NCBI GenBank assembly: GCA_036555755.1
Contig: DATBKS010000078.1
Span: forward strand, 1-64,000
Reading direction: 5' to 3'
Length of the DNA stretch: 64,000 bases
Source of the DNA: JAICJR01 sp036555755
Lineage (GTDB): Bacteria; Actinomycetota; Thermoleophilia; Solirubrobacterales; Thermoleophilaceae
Numbering within the stretch: position 1 is the stretch's first letter; each line of letters opens with the position of its first letter. Shown here one piece after another: positions 16,339-24,484 of the stretch. The position numbers and the translations under genes are program-made. The notes beneath the pieces are model-generated. The model was not told the origin of the DNA and did not search any database. It saw only the letters and a program-made list of their open reading frames with translations.

Positions 16339-17577
16339 CTACCCCTCGCTCCGCTCGAGCGAGCGCAACAGGTCCACGGCGTCGCCGCGGCTGCGCAGAC
16401 GGTGGTTCAGCACGGCGTGCCGCTGGCGTGCCGGCAGGGCCGCGGCCGGCACGCTGCTCTCGTACTGCTCCGTGTAGAGCTTGATGCCGAGCGGCAGGTC
16501 GTACGGCACGCCGCGGTACATCGTCACGAGACCGTTGTCGTCGGTGCCGACGAAGTAGAGCTCACGGGAGGCCGCATAGAGGCCGCCGATCGCGGCGAAG
16601 AGGATGATCAACGCGACTGCAGCCGCCAACGGCCAGCGGGCCCGGCGGCCTCTGGCGGCCTCTGGCGGCGTCCGCGGTCCGCGGTCCGCAGTCGGCAGGG
16701 CGGTTGACGCGGCGGACTGCGGACTGCGGACTGCGGACTGCGGACGTGGGGCCGCCGGGATGACGACCGTGTTGCCGCCCGGATCGACGGCGGGCCCGCC
16801 CTGCGCCGGCAGCACCTCGGTACCGCTCAGTGTGTCCGACTCCTCGCCGCCCCCGCTCGCCTCGTCCACGAGCTTGAACAGGACGACGGTGATGTTGTCC
16901 TTGCCGCCGCCGGCGTTCGCCTCGTCCACGAGCTGCTTGGCGGCCTGCTGCAAGGACGAGCGCGCGCGCAGGATCTCGGCCATGCGCTCCTCGGTCACCA
17001 TGCCGGTGAGCCCGTCGGAGCAGAGCAGGTACACGTCGCCGTCCTTGGCGGGGTAGGTGAAGGTCTCGACGTCGACGGTCGGCTCGGGTCCGAGCGCGCG
17101 CGTGATGATCGAGCGACGCGGGTCCACCTCGGCGTCCTCCGCGGAGAGCTTGCCCATCCGCATCAGCTCCTCCACGAGCGAGTGGTCCTGCGTGAGCCGC
17201 TCGAGCTCGTCGTCGCGGAAGCGGTAGGCGCGGCTGTCGCCAACGTGCCCGAGCGAGATCTCGTTCTCTCCCACCAGCGCGGCGGTCAGCGTCGTGCCCA
17301 TCCCGGCGTGCGACTCGTCCGAGCGCGCCAGGTCGTAGATCTTGCGGTTCGCCGCCCGCGCGATGTTCGCCAGACGATCCTCGGGACTGCCGTCGGCGCC
17401 CTCGTGCTGCGTGAACTCGTCCACGGCGATCTGCGACGCCACCTCGCCCGAGCGCGCGCCGCCCATCCCGTCCGCGACGGCGAACATCGGCGCGGACTCG
17501 TAGAAGCGGTCCTCGTTCGTATGCCGCTGACGGCCTACGTCGGTGAGCCCTGCCTCTTCCGCGATTCTGAGTGCCAA
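16339..17577 (-). CDS. pstP: PP2C-type Ser/Thr phosphatase with membrane anchor (PstP)
   Basis: The 412-residue protein starts with a PP2C domain (about 1-240): GLTDVGRQRHTNEDRFY, VADGMGGARSGE (metal-binding Asp), GHVGDSRAYRF and LLCSDGLTGMV, plus GGKDNITVVLFK. A Pro/Ala-rich linker follows, partly encoded by the heptad arrays (QSAVRSPQSA), then one membrane helix (about 313-335) and a 75-residue extracellular tail. It should dephosphorylate the kinases and FHA proteins of this operon. The repeat-encoded linker is the odd part: its length could vary between strains. Confidence 0.93.
   Translation of the reverse strand: MALRIAEEAGLTDVGRQRHTNEDRFYESAPMFAVADGMGGARSGEVASQIAVDEFTQHEGADGSPEDRLANIARAANRKIYDLARSDESHAGMGTTLTAALVGENEISLGHVGDSRAYRFRDDELERLTQDHSLVEELMRMGKLSAEDAEVDPRRSIITRALGPEPTVDVETFTYPAKDGDVYLLCSDGLTGMVTEERMAEILRARSSLQQAAKQLVDEANAGGGKDNITVVLFKLVDEASGGGEESDTLSGTEVLPAQGGPAVDPGGNTVVIPAAPRPQSAVRSPQSAASTALPTADRGPRTPPEAARGRRARWPLAAAVALIILFAAIGGLYAASRELYFVGTDDNGLVTMYRGVPYDLPLGIKLYTEQYESSVPAAALPARQRHAVLNHRLRSRGDAVDLLRSLERSEG
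16670..16745. repeat. Two inverted heptad arrays (GTCCGCR)x4 and (GCGGACT)x5 inside pstP
   Basis: GTCCGCG/GTCCGCA/GTCGGCA copies fill 16670-16697 and GCGGACT copies fill 16712-16745, with a 14-nt spacer. The second array is close to the reverse complement of the first, so the region can form a long imperfect hairpin in DNA or RNA. It encodes part of the phosphatase linker. A 10-mer duplication (GGCGGCCTCT) lies just before it. Confidence 0.85.
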
Positions 17578-17581
17578 GGAG

Positions 17582-18070
17582 CTACTCCTGGTAGCGGTAC
17601 TCGGTGTCGCCGATGCGAACCTTGTCCGCCACCTTCAGCTGCTCGGCCTTGCGCAGCTGTCGGCCGTTCAGGTAGGTCCCGTTCGTCGAGCCCATGTCCT
17701 CGATGAACATGAAGTCCCCGCGCGGGAAGATGCGTGCGTGGGCGGACGACGCGAACGGGTCGTCCACCTCGATGTCGGAGCTCGAGGCGCGCCCCATCGT
17801 CGCGCCGCCGTCCCCGAGGTCGAACACCGTGCCGGGCTCGTGGCCCATCGCGGCGATCACCTCCAGCCGCGGCTCAACGCCCGCGCGCAGGTCGGGCCCC
17901 GGGCGGCGGCGCTGCTCGCGCGCGGCGGGCGTCGGCCCCTCGGCCACCATGCTCGAATCCTCGTGCCGCGTCATGTCCTTCATCGAGCTACGCGCCACCC
18001 ACAAGAGGAACAGGTAGAGCACGATCAGGAAGGCGAACTTGAGCGCAACAGCGACCGGGTCGGTCGTCAT
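17582..18070 (-). CDS. fhaB: Membrane-anchored FHA-domain protein (FhaB/FipA type)
   Basis: The 162-residue protein has one N-terminal membrane helix (about 7-27, FAFLIVLYLFLLWVA), a linker, and a C-terminal FHA domain with GRASSSDIEVDDPFASSAHA, the phospho-Thr-binding region, and STNGTYLNGRQL. FHA domains bind phosphothreonine, so it should be a scaffold for PknB-phosphorylated partners at the membrane. The N-terminal stretch after the helix carries Thr residues that could be phosphorylated. The ATG at 18070 lies 2 nt after the fhaA stop. Its place before pstP and rodA is the standard actinobacterial order. Confidence 0.9.
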   Translation of the reverse strand: MTTDPVAVALKFAFLIVLYLFLLWVARSSMKDMTRHEDSSMVAEGPTPAAREQRRRPGPDLRAGVEPRLEVIAAMGHEPGTVFDLGDGGATMGRASSSDIEVDDPFASSAHARIFPRGDFMFIEDMGSTNGTYLNGRQLRKAEQLKVADKVRIGDTEYRYQE

Positions 18071-18072
18071 GG

Positions 18073-18825
18073 CTACTCCTGCTCGAAGGACAGTCGGGAG
18101 AGGCCCAGTGTGATCTCGTCGCCCGCCTTCAGCACGGCGTGCTCCACGCGCCGGCCGTTCACCTTCACCCCGTTGGTGGAGCCGAGGTCCGCCACCATCC
18201 ACGTCTCGCCCTGACGCCGCAGCTCGGCGTGGCGGCGCGAGACGTTCGGATCGTCGAGCACCACGTCGCAGTCGCGACTGCGCCCGAGCACAACGCGCGC
18301 CCCGCTCAGCACGGTGCGCCGCCCGTCTCCCACGAGCAGCGCGCGGCCGACCGCCGGCGTCTCCACAAGCCTGCGCGCCTCCGCGTCGGGCGAGTAGACC
18401 ATCGTGTGGCCGTAGTCCGCCTGGCGCGGCTCCACCTCGCCGGAGTCCTCGTCCGGCGGCTGGATCAGGTGCGCCTGGATGCCGAACTCCCCGAGCCCGA
18501 GCCGGTCATCGGTCTTGAACTCCACGGTCGGGCGGGTGACGAGCGCGAGCCCCTCCCCGCGAGCGTGCTCGAGCAGGTAGTCCGAGAGCTCCTTGCGCAG
18601 CGCGCCCTCGTAGCTCGCGAACTGCTCGCGATCGCCGGGCGAGAGAAAGACCACGTACTCGTTCGACACATACGTGCGCGAGACCGAGACGACCTGGCTC
18701 TCCTCCATCTCCTTGGCAAGCTTGCGCGCCAGCTCCACCGGCTGGACCCGCGACTTGAAGGCTCGGCTGAAGGCCCCCTCGACGAAGGCTTCGAGCTTCG
18801 CCTCGAGGCTGCGTAGAACGCTCAT
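18073..18825 (-). CDS. fhaA: DUF3662/FHA-domain protein (FhaA type)
   Basis: The 250-residue soluble protein has an N-terminal DUF3662 domain (about 1-120: VEGAFSRAFKSRVQPVELA, SRTYVSNEYVVFLSPGD) and a C-terminal FHA domain (about 170-248: GRSRDCDVVLDDPNVSRRHA and STNGVKVNGRRV). In mycobacteria FhaA is a PknB substrate that binds the pseudokinase domain of MviN and controls peptidoglycan synthesis. The acidic linker (about 140-160) contains Thr/Tyr residues suited to phosphorylation. It lies 12 nt after the polytopic kinase gene and 2 nt before fhaB. Confidence 0.93.
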   Translation of the reverse strand: MSVLRSLEAKLEAFVEGAFSRAFKSRVQPVELARKLAKEMEESQVVSVSRTYVSNEYVVFLSPGDREQFASYEGALRKELSDYLLEHARGEGLALVTRPTVEFKTDDRLGLGEFGIQAHLIQPPDEDSGEVEPRQADYGHTMVYSPDAEARRLVETPAVGRALLVGDGRRTVLSGARVVLGRSRDCDVVLDDPNVSRRHAELRRQGETWMVADLGSTNGVKVNGRRVEHAVLKAGDEITLGLSRLSFEQE

Positions 18826-18837
18826 TCCCCAGCCATC

Positions 18838-20652
18838 CTAGGGAAGAGTTGGAGCAGTTAACGGCGGTGCCGGGGCTCGCACGTGCGCCACCGCGACCGC
18901 CAAAGCGGCTCCCAGGAGAGCGCCCGCGGTGGTGCCGCGCGCGGTGGCCAGGTGAACGTTCGCCGAGAGCAGGGAATCTGTGGCGTGGAGCGTCGCCACG
19001 AGGCCCGCCGCCCACGCCGCCGCGAGAATCGCGTCGAAGGTGAGCGAGCGCCCCCGCACAGCCAGCGGCAGGAGTACCGCAAATGCGGCAAACACGAGCG
19101 CAGGCGCAAGCGCGGGGCCGCTGATGGCGGGAAAGATCGCGTGCTCTGCGGCGTGCGCGAAGGAGCCGTCCCAGCGCGGGCGGGGCTGCGTGCCGTCGGC
19201 CACGCCGTACAGAAGCGAGTGTCCGGTGAGCACCTCGGCCGCCGCCAGCCAGAGGAAGCCGAGCGCGCCAAGTCCGGCCCTGGCCCACGCGCTGCGCGAG
19301 CTCATGCCAGCCACGGCCGGGTACATCGGGCCGAGCCCGAGCGCGCCAAGTGCCGGGCCGAGCGCGGGCACGGACCACACCGTGCCGGCGCGCGGAAGCA
19401 GGAGCGGAGTGGCCGCGGCGGCCACGCCGATCACCAGGGCGGTCCCTGGTTCCTTCGTCCCGATCCAGATGACCACAGCCGCCGCGGCGGCGATCCAGCC
19501 GATCCGCGGGAGCAGGGCCACCGCAAGCGCGGTCGCGCCCGCGGCGGCGATCGGCGCAACGGGCGGCGCGCTGCCCACCAGGTCGATCGCCAGCAGCATC
19601 AGCACCCCGGCCGCCACGGCGGCCACGGCGCGCGACGGGACGGTGAGCGCCTCGCGCGGCCGGCGCGTGCGCTCCGCGAGGCCGAAGCGCGCAAGCGTCT
19701 CCGGCTCCACCAGGCCGCCCTCCTCCGACAGCTCGCCCTCGGCGTGCTCGAGCGCGCTGTGCAGAAGTTCGAGCGACGGCCGCCGCTCGGGGCGCGGATC
19801 GAGCGCGGCGTCGATCGCCTGGCACAGGCGCTCGGGCAGATCGCGGCGGCGCGAGCCGAGGCGCGGCAGCTGCCGGCCGAGGTTGCGGGCCGTGGCCGCC
19901 GGCCCGCGCGCCTTGATTGGATTCGACCCCGTCCAGCCCTCGTACAGCGTGAGCGCGAGCGCGTAGACGTCGACGGCCTCTGTGATCCGCTCCCCCTCGG
20001 CCTGCTCGGGAGCCATGTAGGCGAGCGTGCCCACCACGTCGCCCGTGCGCGTGAGATCGCTCTCGGCCAGATGCGCCACGCCGAAGTCGGTGAGCTTCGC
20101 GAAGCCCGCGCCGGCGGCGGGCTCGGCCAGCACCATCACGTTCTGAGGCTTCACGTCGCGGTGGATCACGCCCTTGGCGTGCGCATGCTGGAGGGCCTGG
20201 CAGAGCGCGATGCCGATACGCGCGACGTCCCGGTCAGACAGCGCCCGCCCCCGCTGCAGCTCCGCGAAGGTTCGGCCACGAACAAGCTCCGAGACGAGGT
20301 AAACGGATTCCTCGTCCCCACCCAGCTCATACAAAGAGACGATTCCCGGATGGTTGAGCCGCGCGGCCACCCGCGCCTCGCGTTCGGCCCGCACCGGAGC
20401 CGGGCCATCAGCGGCTTCGCGCGGTATGACCTTGACGGCCACCTCGCGCTCGAGCTTCTCGTCCCAGGCGCGCCAGACAACTCCGTACCCACCCGAACCA
20501 ATGCGTTCCTGCAGCAGATAGCGGCCCAGGATGTAGCCACCGGCCAGAGCCTGCGGCCTGCCACCTGCGGCCTGCGACCTTGTTTCAGCGGTCAGCGCTT
20601 CGGTACGAGCAGTACGAGTACGTTCCATCTCAACTTCCTGTGTTCGGGCCAA
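18838..20652 (-). CDS. Ser/Thr protein kinase with polytopic membrane C-terminus
   Basis: The 604-residue protein has a kinase domain (about 42-300): IGSGGYGVVWRAWD, VKVIPREAA, HRDVKPQNVM, LTDFGVAHLA and GTLAYMAPEQ. From about residue 345 to the end it has eight or more hydrophobic helices with no PASTA repeats. This differs from PknA/PknB and resembles kinases fused to an integral-membrane sensor or channel-like domain; its ligand is unknown. It heads the fhaA operon and probably takes the PknA position. The N-terminus before the kinase is partly encoded by 7-bp repeats (20549-20580), and two in-frame ATGs (20652 and 20628) are possible starts. Confidence 0.87.
   Translation of the reverse strand: MARTQEVEMERTRTARTEALTAETRSQAAGGRPQALAGGYILGRYLLQERIGSGGYGVVWRAWDEKLEREVAVKVIPREAADGPAPVRAEREARVAARLNHPGIVSLYELGGDEESVYLVSELVRGRTFAELQRGRALSDRDVARIGIALCQALQHAHAKGVIHRDVKPQNVMVLAEPAAGAGFAKLTDFGVAHLAESDLTRTGDVVGTLAYMAPEQAEGERITEAVDVYALALTLYEGWTGSNPIKARGPAATARNLGRQLPRLGSRRRDLPERLCQAIDAALDPRPERRPSLELLHSALEHAEGELSEEGGLVEPETLARFGLAERTRRPREALTVPSRAVAAVAAGVLMLLAIDLVGSAPPVAPIAAAGATALAVALLPRIGWIAAAAAVVIWIGTKEPGTALVIGVAAAATPLLLPRAGTVWSVPALGPALGALGLGPMYPAVAGMSSRSAWARAGLGALGFLWLAAAEVLTGHSLLYGVADGTQPRPRWDGSFAHAAEHAIFPAISGPALAPALVFAAFAVLLPLAVRGRSLTFDAILAAAWAAGLVATLHATDSLLSANVHLATARGTTAGALLGAALAVAVAHVRAPAPPLTAPTLP
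20549..20580. repeat. Heptanucleotide repeat (GCCTGCG-like)x4.5 in the kinase 5' end
   Basis: GCCTGCG, GCCTGCC, ACCTGCG, GCCTGCG and ACCT follow each other in the codons for the variable N-terminus of the kinase (SQAAGGRPQALAGG). Two more copies (ACCTGCG ACCTGCC) lie upstream of the start at 20656-20669. Confidence 0.7.
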
Positions 20653-20744
20653 AACACCTGCGACCTGCCGCCGGAGCGGGGGTCATACTGCCTCGCGCAG
20701 GTGTAATAGCCTGACATGGGGCCGTTGCAGGCCGCGCAGCTTGC

Positions 20745-21848
20745 ATGTCTTTGTTCGAAGAAACCGACGACCGCCCCCGGCGGACCTCATCTCGCCGCCC
20801 ACCGCCCCAAGGGCCAGGTGTAGATAGCCAGACCCTCTGGGTCCGGCGTCTCATCGCGATCGCGGTCGGCGTGCTGATCCTCGTCCTGCTCGTGTGGGGC
20901 ATCCATTCGTGCCAGGTCTCGCGCAAGCACAGCGCCTTCCGCAATTACAACCGCGACGTTTCCGCGCTGGTCCAGGAGTCCGACCAGCAGAGCGGCGAGC
21001 TCTTCAACCTGCTGCGCAATCCCAGCGGCAACTCGGCGAGCCCGGTCGATGTGACGAACGATGCCAACGGCGTTCGCGTCCAGGCCGAGCAGCTCGTCGA
21101 CCGCGCGCGCGGCACGAGCCACCCGGGCGAGCTCAACAACGCGCAGGACTACCTCCTCCAGACGCTCGAGTTCCGGCGCGACGGGATCGCCAACATCGCC
21201 AACCTGCTCCGCACCGCGCTCGGCGACCAGGGCCGCCAGGCCGCGGTCAGCGCGATCGCCGCCCAGATGCGCAATTTCGATGCCAGCGACGTGATCTACT
21301 CGCAGCGCTTCACGCCAGAGATGCAGAAGCAGTTCAAGAAGCAGGGACTGCTCGACGAGGCGCAGATCCCGAAGAGCGCGTTCCTGCCGGACATTGCCTG
21401 GCTCGATCCGACATCGGTTGCCGACCGCATCGCCCGCATCCGCGGCGGCGGCACCAACCCCAATACGCCTGCCACGCCCGGCCTGCATGGCACCTCGCTC
21501 GGCAGCACGGTGGTCAAGCCGGGCGGCCAGACGCTGAGCTCGACCCAGGCCACCGCGATCCCGGCGAGCGCCAATACCTCCTTCGACGTGCAGGTGACGA
21601 ACGGCGGCGACAGCGACGAATCGAACGTCACGGTTCGCGTGACGATCTCGGGCGCCGGCAAGCCGATCGTCACAGAGCAGAAGGTCGCGACGCTGCCCAA
21701 GGGCACGCCGCAAACTGTCAACGTCGCGCTTTCGCAGACGCCGACCGCGGGCCAGCCGGTGACGATCACCGTCCAGGTTCTGCCGGTGCCCGGCGAGAAG
21801 AACCTCACGAACAACAAAGCGACCTACAAGGCCATCTTCACCCGCTGA
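20745..21848 (+). CDS. Membrane-anchored protein with C-terminal CARDB-like domain
   Basis: The 367-residue protein has a basic N-terminus, one membrane helix (about 34-55, IAIAVGVLILVLLVWGI), a helical extracellular region (about 60-235) and a C-terminal Ig-like domain (about 265-365: SFDVQVTNGGDSDESNVTV, PTAGQPVTITVQVLPVPGE, LTNNKATYKAIF) with CARDB/APHP features. I do not recognise the helical part. It is divergent from the polytopic kinase and followed by a DUF4446 gene. A cell-surface role is likely. An inverted repeat covers its stop codon (21841-21858). Confidence 0.72.
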   Translation: MSLFEETDDRPRRTSSRRPPPQGPGVDSQTLWVRRLIAIAVGVLILVLLVWGIHSCQVSRKHSAFRNYNRDVSALVQESDQQSGELFNLLRNPSGNSASPVDVTNDANGVRVQAEQLVDRARGTSHPGELNNAQDYLLQTLEFRRDGIANIANLLRTALGDQGRQAAVSAIAAQMRNFDASDVIYSQRFTPEMQKQFKKQGLLDEAQIPKSAFLPDIAWLDPTSVADRIARIRGGGTNPNTPATPGLHGTSLGSTVVKPGGQTLSSTQATAIPASANTSFDVQVTNGGDSDESNVTVRVTISGAGKPIVTEQKVATLPKGTPQTVNVALSQTPTAGQPVTITVQVLPVPGEKNLTNNKATYKAIFTR

Positions 21849-21858
21849 TCCCAGCGGG
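21841..21858 (+). terminator. Stem-loop at the end of the CARDB-like gene
   Basis: CCCGCTG and CAGCGGG can pair (7 bp, 4-nt loop) and include the stop codon. No T-tract follows, so it is a weak intrinsic-terminator candidate or an mRNA-end stabiliser. Confidence 0.35.
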
Positions 21859-21870
21859 TCCGGGGGTCGC

Positions 21871-21876
21871 TAGGCT
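21871..21876 (+). promoter_or_regulatory. Candidate -10 element TAGGCT of the DUF4446 gene
   Basis: TAGGCT fits TANNNT and lies 9 nt before the ATG at 21886 with no Shine-Dalgarno sequence, which suggests a leaderless transcript. Confidence 0.4.
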
Positions 21877-21885
21877 GCTCGTTCG

Positions 21886-22401
21886 ATGGACGACCTGACG
21901 ACCACGCAGGGGATCGTCGCTCTCGCCGCCGCGGGGGTGGGCGTGGTGGCCCTCCTCTTCTGCATCGTGCTCGCCGTGAAGCTGCGCCGGCTGCGCGCGA
22001 GCCAGCGCGTGGTGATGGGCGCGCAGGGAGAGCGCGACCTCGTCTCCCACGCCGAGCGGCTCGAGACCGGCTTCGTGGAACTGCGCGACTGGGTCGAGGA
22101 GGCGCTGTCGAGTCTCGACCAGCGCGTGGGCTCCGCGGAGAGCCGGATCGAGGGCTGCTTCGCCTACACGTCGCTCGTCCGCTACGACGCCTACGGCGAG
22201 ATGTCGGGCCAGCAGTCGAGCTCCTACGCGCTGCTCGATTCGCACCGCTCGGGCGTCGTCGTCTCGTCGATCCTGCACCGCGAGCAGGCGCGCGTGTACG
22301 TCAAGCGCGTGCGCAACGGGGAGTCCGAGCTCGAGCTCTCGCCCGAGGAACGCGAGGCGATCGACGGCGCATTCCAGCCGGCCGGCAACTCCGCTTCCTA
22401 A
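21886..22401 (+). CDS. DUF4446-family protein
   Basis: The 171-residue protein has one N-terminal membrane helix (about 9-29), a helical, probably coiled-coil stretch (about 30-85), and a conserved C-terminal core with AYTSLVRYDAYGEMSGQQSS, ALLDSHRSGVVVSSI and AIDGAF. These are hallmarks of DUF4446, a family of unknown function common in Gram-positive bacteria. No catalytic residues are evident. It lies between a surface-protein gene and an HNH nuclease gene. Confidence 0.85.
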   Translation: MDDLTTTQGIVALAAAGVGVVALLFCIVLAVKLRRLRASQRVVMGAQGERDLVSHAERLETGFVELRDWVEEALSSLDQRVGSAESRIEGCFAYTSLVRYDAYGEMSGQQSSSYALLDSHRSGVVVSSILHREQARVYVKRVRNGESELELSPEEREAIDGAFQPAGNSAS

Positions 22402-22435
22402 GCAAGAACCGTCCAAGACTGCCGGGGGGTGCCGC

Positions 22436-22441
22436 TACACT
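22436..22441 (+). promoter_or_regulatory. Candidate -10 element TACACT of the HNH gene
   Basis: TACACT ends 9 nt before the GTG at 22451, with no Shine-Dalgarno sequence between them. It is one of the best TANNNT matches in the window and supports the chosen start. Confidence 0.45.
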
Positions 22442-22450
22442 GGGCCGCAG

Positions 22451-23062
22451 GTGACCAGGGCGAGCAGCACCGTACCTGCTGTGCTTGAGGAGGTTGGCGA
22501 ACAGCCAGCTTCCGTACCCGCGCTGCCGGGCGCCCGGCCGGAGCAGCGCGGGGTCACATTGGGCCGGGTGCTGGTTCTCAACGCGTCGTACGAGCCGATC
22601 AACGTGTGCACCGTGAGGCGCGCCGCCGTGCTCGTTTTGAAGCAACGCGCCGAGGTGCTCGAGCACTCCGAGTGGGCGCTGCACGCCGAGAGTCTCACGA
22701 TGCCGCGGCCGGTCGTCATCCGGCTGATCACCTACGTGCACATCCCGCGCGACGCGCACAGCCGCAAGATCACCCGCCGCGCGATCTTCGCCCGCGACAG
22801 CTGGACGTGCCAGTACTGCGGCAGCGAGCGCGGCACGCTGACGATCGACCACGTCGTCCCCCGCTCGAAGGGCGGGAGCTCGGCGTGGGACAACATCGTC
22901 ACCTGCTGCGCGCCGTGCAACCGCCGCAAGGGCGACCGGCTGCCGCGCCAGGCGGGCATGCATCCGCGCCACGCGCCGCGCCCGCCCAGCCCGACGCTGT
23001 TCGTGCACGTCGCGATGACGCGCATCCCGGATGCGTGGCAGCAGTACCTAGTCGCCGCTTAG
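22451..23062 (+). CDS. HNH endonuclease-family protein
   Basis: The 203-residue protein has a variable N-terminus, then RVLVLNASYEPINVCTVRRA and a C-terminal HNH domain: CQYCGSE, TIDHVVPRSKGG, WDNIVTCCAPCNRRKGDR. Two CxxC pairs would bind structural zinc, and the His of DHVVPRS and the Asn of WDNIV are the catalytic residues. Stand-alone HNH proteins of this LNASYEP type are common in actinobacteria and their natural DNA substrate is unknown. The GTG is preceded by a good leaderless -10. The 3' end overlaps the convergent Lrp gene by 15 nt. Confidence 0.9.
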   Translation: MTRASSTVPAVLEEVGEQPASVPALPGARPEQRGVTLGRVLVLNASYEPINVCTVRRAAVLVLKQRAEVLEHSEWALHAESLTMPRPVVIRLITYVHIPRDAHSRKITRRAIFARDSWTCQYCGSERGTLTIDHVVPRSKGGSSAWDNIVTCCAPCNRRKGDRLPRQAGMHPRHAPRPPSPTLFVHVAMTRIPDAWQQYLVAA

Positions 23063-23512
23063 CGCGAGCGCCACGCCGCGCGCCGGGAACGGCGATGACT
23101 GCACGATCGACGTCGTCGTCTGCCCGAACGGCGTAAAGCGATCGAGCACCTCCTCGAGGTGTTCCACGTCGCGGACGTAGAGACGCATGAAGAAGCAGTC
23201 GTCGCCAGTGATGCGCTGGCACTCGACGACCTCGGGGGTGTCGGTGGCGATCTGCGCGACCTTCGGGATCTGGCGAGCGTGCGGACGGATGCGGATCACG
23301 GCGCCGAGGTCGTAGCCGAGGGCACGCGGGTCTATCTCCGTGCGATAGCCGCGGATGACGCCCGTCTCCTCGAGCCGGCGCATGCGATCGGCCACCGACG
23401 GCGCCGAGAGACCGACCCGCCGGCCAAGCTCGGCCACGCTCACGCGGGCGTCGGTCTGCAGCTCCTCGAGAAGCTTCCGGTCCGTTTCATCTGGACTTTG
23501 ATTCGAAGGCAC
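23048..23512 (-). CDS. Lrp/AsnC-family transcriptional regulator
   Basis: The 154-residue protein has an N-terminal HTH (DETDRKLLEELQTDARVSVA, LSAPSVADRMRRLEETGVI) and a C-terminal RAM/AsnC ligand domain (AVIRIRPHARQIPKVAQI, RITGDDCFFMRLYV). Lrp proteins sense amino acids and form octamers. I chose the GTG at 23512 because family members start about eight residues before LDETDRK; a TTG at 23548 would add 12 residues. It is divergent from an EamA transporter gene, a common pairing for a regulator of amino-acid export, so that gene is the likely target. Confidence 0.9.
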   Translation of the reverse strand: MPSNQSPDETDRKLLEELQTDARVSVAELGRRVGLSAPSVADRMRRLEETGVIRGYRTEIDPRALGYDLGAVIRIRPHARQIPKVAQIATDTPEVVECQRITGDDCFFMRLYVRDVEHLEEVLDRFTPFGQTTTSIVQSSPFPARGVALALSGD

Positions 23513-23575
23513 TGTGCGCAGAATACCTGTGTTTATGCCTTCCCACAAGGGTCTTAGCGCGCCATTCTGTCCGCT

Positions 23576-24436
23576 GTGACTGCTTCTCCCTCTGTTCCTG
23601 TTTCACGTGTACGGGTGCCTCCGCACGCCTACTTCGTCGTCAGCGCGACGTTCCACTACCTCGGCCCGGCGTTCGCAGTGTTGTTGTTCGCGCGCGTCGA
23701 CGTGCTGGGTGTGGCGTGGCTGCGCATCGCCTCGGCGGCGCTGATCTTCGCCGCCTGGCGGCGGCCGTGGCGAGCGTGCCGCCGCGCGCGCCGAGAGACG
23801 GCGCGAACCCTACTCGCCTGGGGCGCGGTGCTCGCGGTGATGAACTGCTGCTTCTACCTGGCCATCGACCGCCTGCCGCTCGGCACGGTGGCGGCGATCG
23901 AGTTCCTGCCGGTGATCGCGCTGGCAGCCGCCGGGGTCACGAGCCGGCGCAACCTCGCAGCGCTGGCTCTGGCTGTCGGCGGGGTCTACCTCGTCACCAA
24001 CGTGCGCCTCGAGGCGGAGCCGCTCGGCCTCGTGTTCGCGTTCGCCAACGCCGGGCTGTTCGCCGCCTACATCGTGCTCGCCGACCGCGTGGCCAAGGAC
24101 GACTCCGTCACCGGCATTGACGGGCTCGCCGCCGCGATGCTGATCGCCGCGCTGGTGGTCACGCCGATGGCGGGCTGGGCCGCGGCGCCGGCGTTCGGCG
24201 ACCCGCTCGCGGTGCTGGCGGGGATCGGCGTCGGTCTGTCCTCGTCGGTGATTCCCTACGTCACCGACCAACTCGCCCTCGCCCGCCTGCCACGCGCGAC
24301 CTACGCGCTGATGGTCTCGCTCCTGCCCGCCACCGCCACGGTGATCGGCATCGTGGTGCTCACGCAGGTGCCGAGCCCGGCCGAGGCAACAGGTGTGGCG
24401 CTCGTGGTCGGTGGGGTGGCCCTGCATCAGGACTGA
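23576..24436 (+). CDS. EamA/DMT-family transporter (RhtA-like exporter)
   Basis: The 286-residue protein has ten predicted membrane helices in two EamA repeats (about 20-145 and 155-283). The second repeat ends with IPYVTDQLALARLPRATYA and LLPATATVIGIVVL, as in RhtA-type exporters of amino acids or other metabolites. The start is a GTG. The neighbouring Lrp gene, divergent by 63 nt, supports amino-acid export. The first repeat is Arg-rich at residues 60-72, a cytosolic loop. A parS-like sequence (23599-23614) falls in its 5' codons, and a heptad repeat follows its stop. Confidence 0.87.
   Translation: MTASPSVPVSRVRVPPHAYFVVSATFHYLGPAFAVLLFARVDVLGVAWLRIASAALIFAAWRRPWRACRRARRETARTLLAWGAVLAVMNCCFYLAIDRLPLGTVAAIEFLPVIALAAAGVTSRRNLAALALAVGGVYLVTNVRLEAEPLGLVFAFANAGLFAAYIVLADRVAKDDSVTGIDGLAAAMLIAALVVTPMAGWAAAPAFGDPLAVLAGIGVGLSSSVIPYVTDQLALARLPRATYALMVSLLPATATVIGIVVLTQVPSPAEATGVALVVGGVALHQD
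23599..23614 (+). other. parS-like sequence (weak candidate)
   Basis: The first 11 bases, TGTTTCACGTG, equal the left part of the ParB consensus site TGTTTCACGTGAAACA, and the right part differs (TACGG). It lies about 10 kb from the likely origin, inside coding sequence. A chance match is possible. Confidence 0.25.
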
Positions 24437-24440
24437 TGCG

Positions 24441-24465
24441 ACGGCGGACGGCGGACGGCGGACGG
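24441..24465. repeat. Heptanucleotide tandem repeat (ACGGCGG)x3.6
   Basis: Three full copies and ACGG begin 4 nt after the TGA of the EamA gene. Position and period match the arrays at 6891, 8351 and 25611, but this unit differs by one base from the GCGGACT type. Confidence 0.85.
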
Positions 24466-24472
24466 AACCCGT

Positions 24473-24478
24473 TAGGTT
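24473..24478 (+). promoter_or_regulatory. Candidate -10 element TAGGTT
   Basis: TAGGTT fits TANNNT and ends 6 nt before the ATG at 24485, directly downstream of the heptad array. There is no Shine-Dalgarno sequence, which suggests a leaderless transcript. Confidence 0.4.
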
Positions 24479-24484
24479 CCTCAC

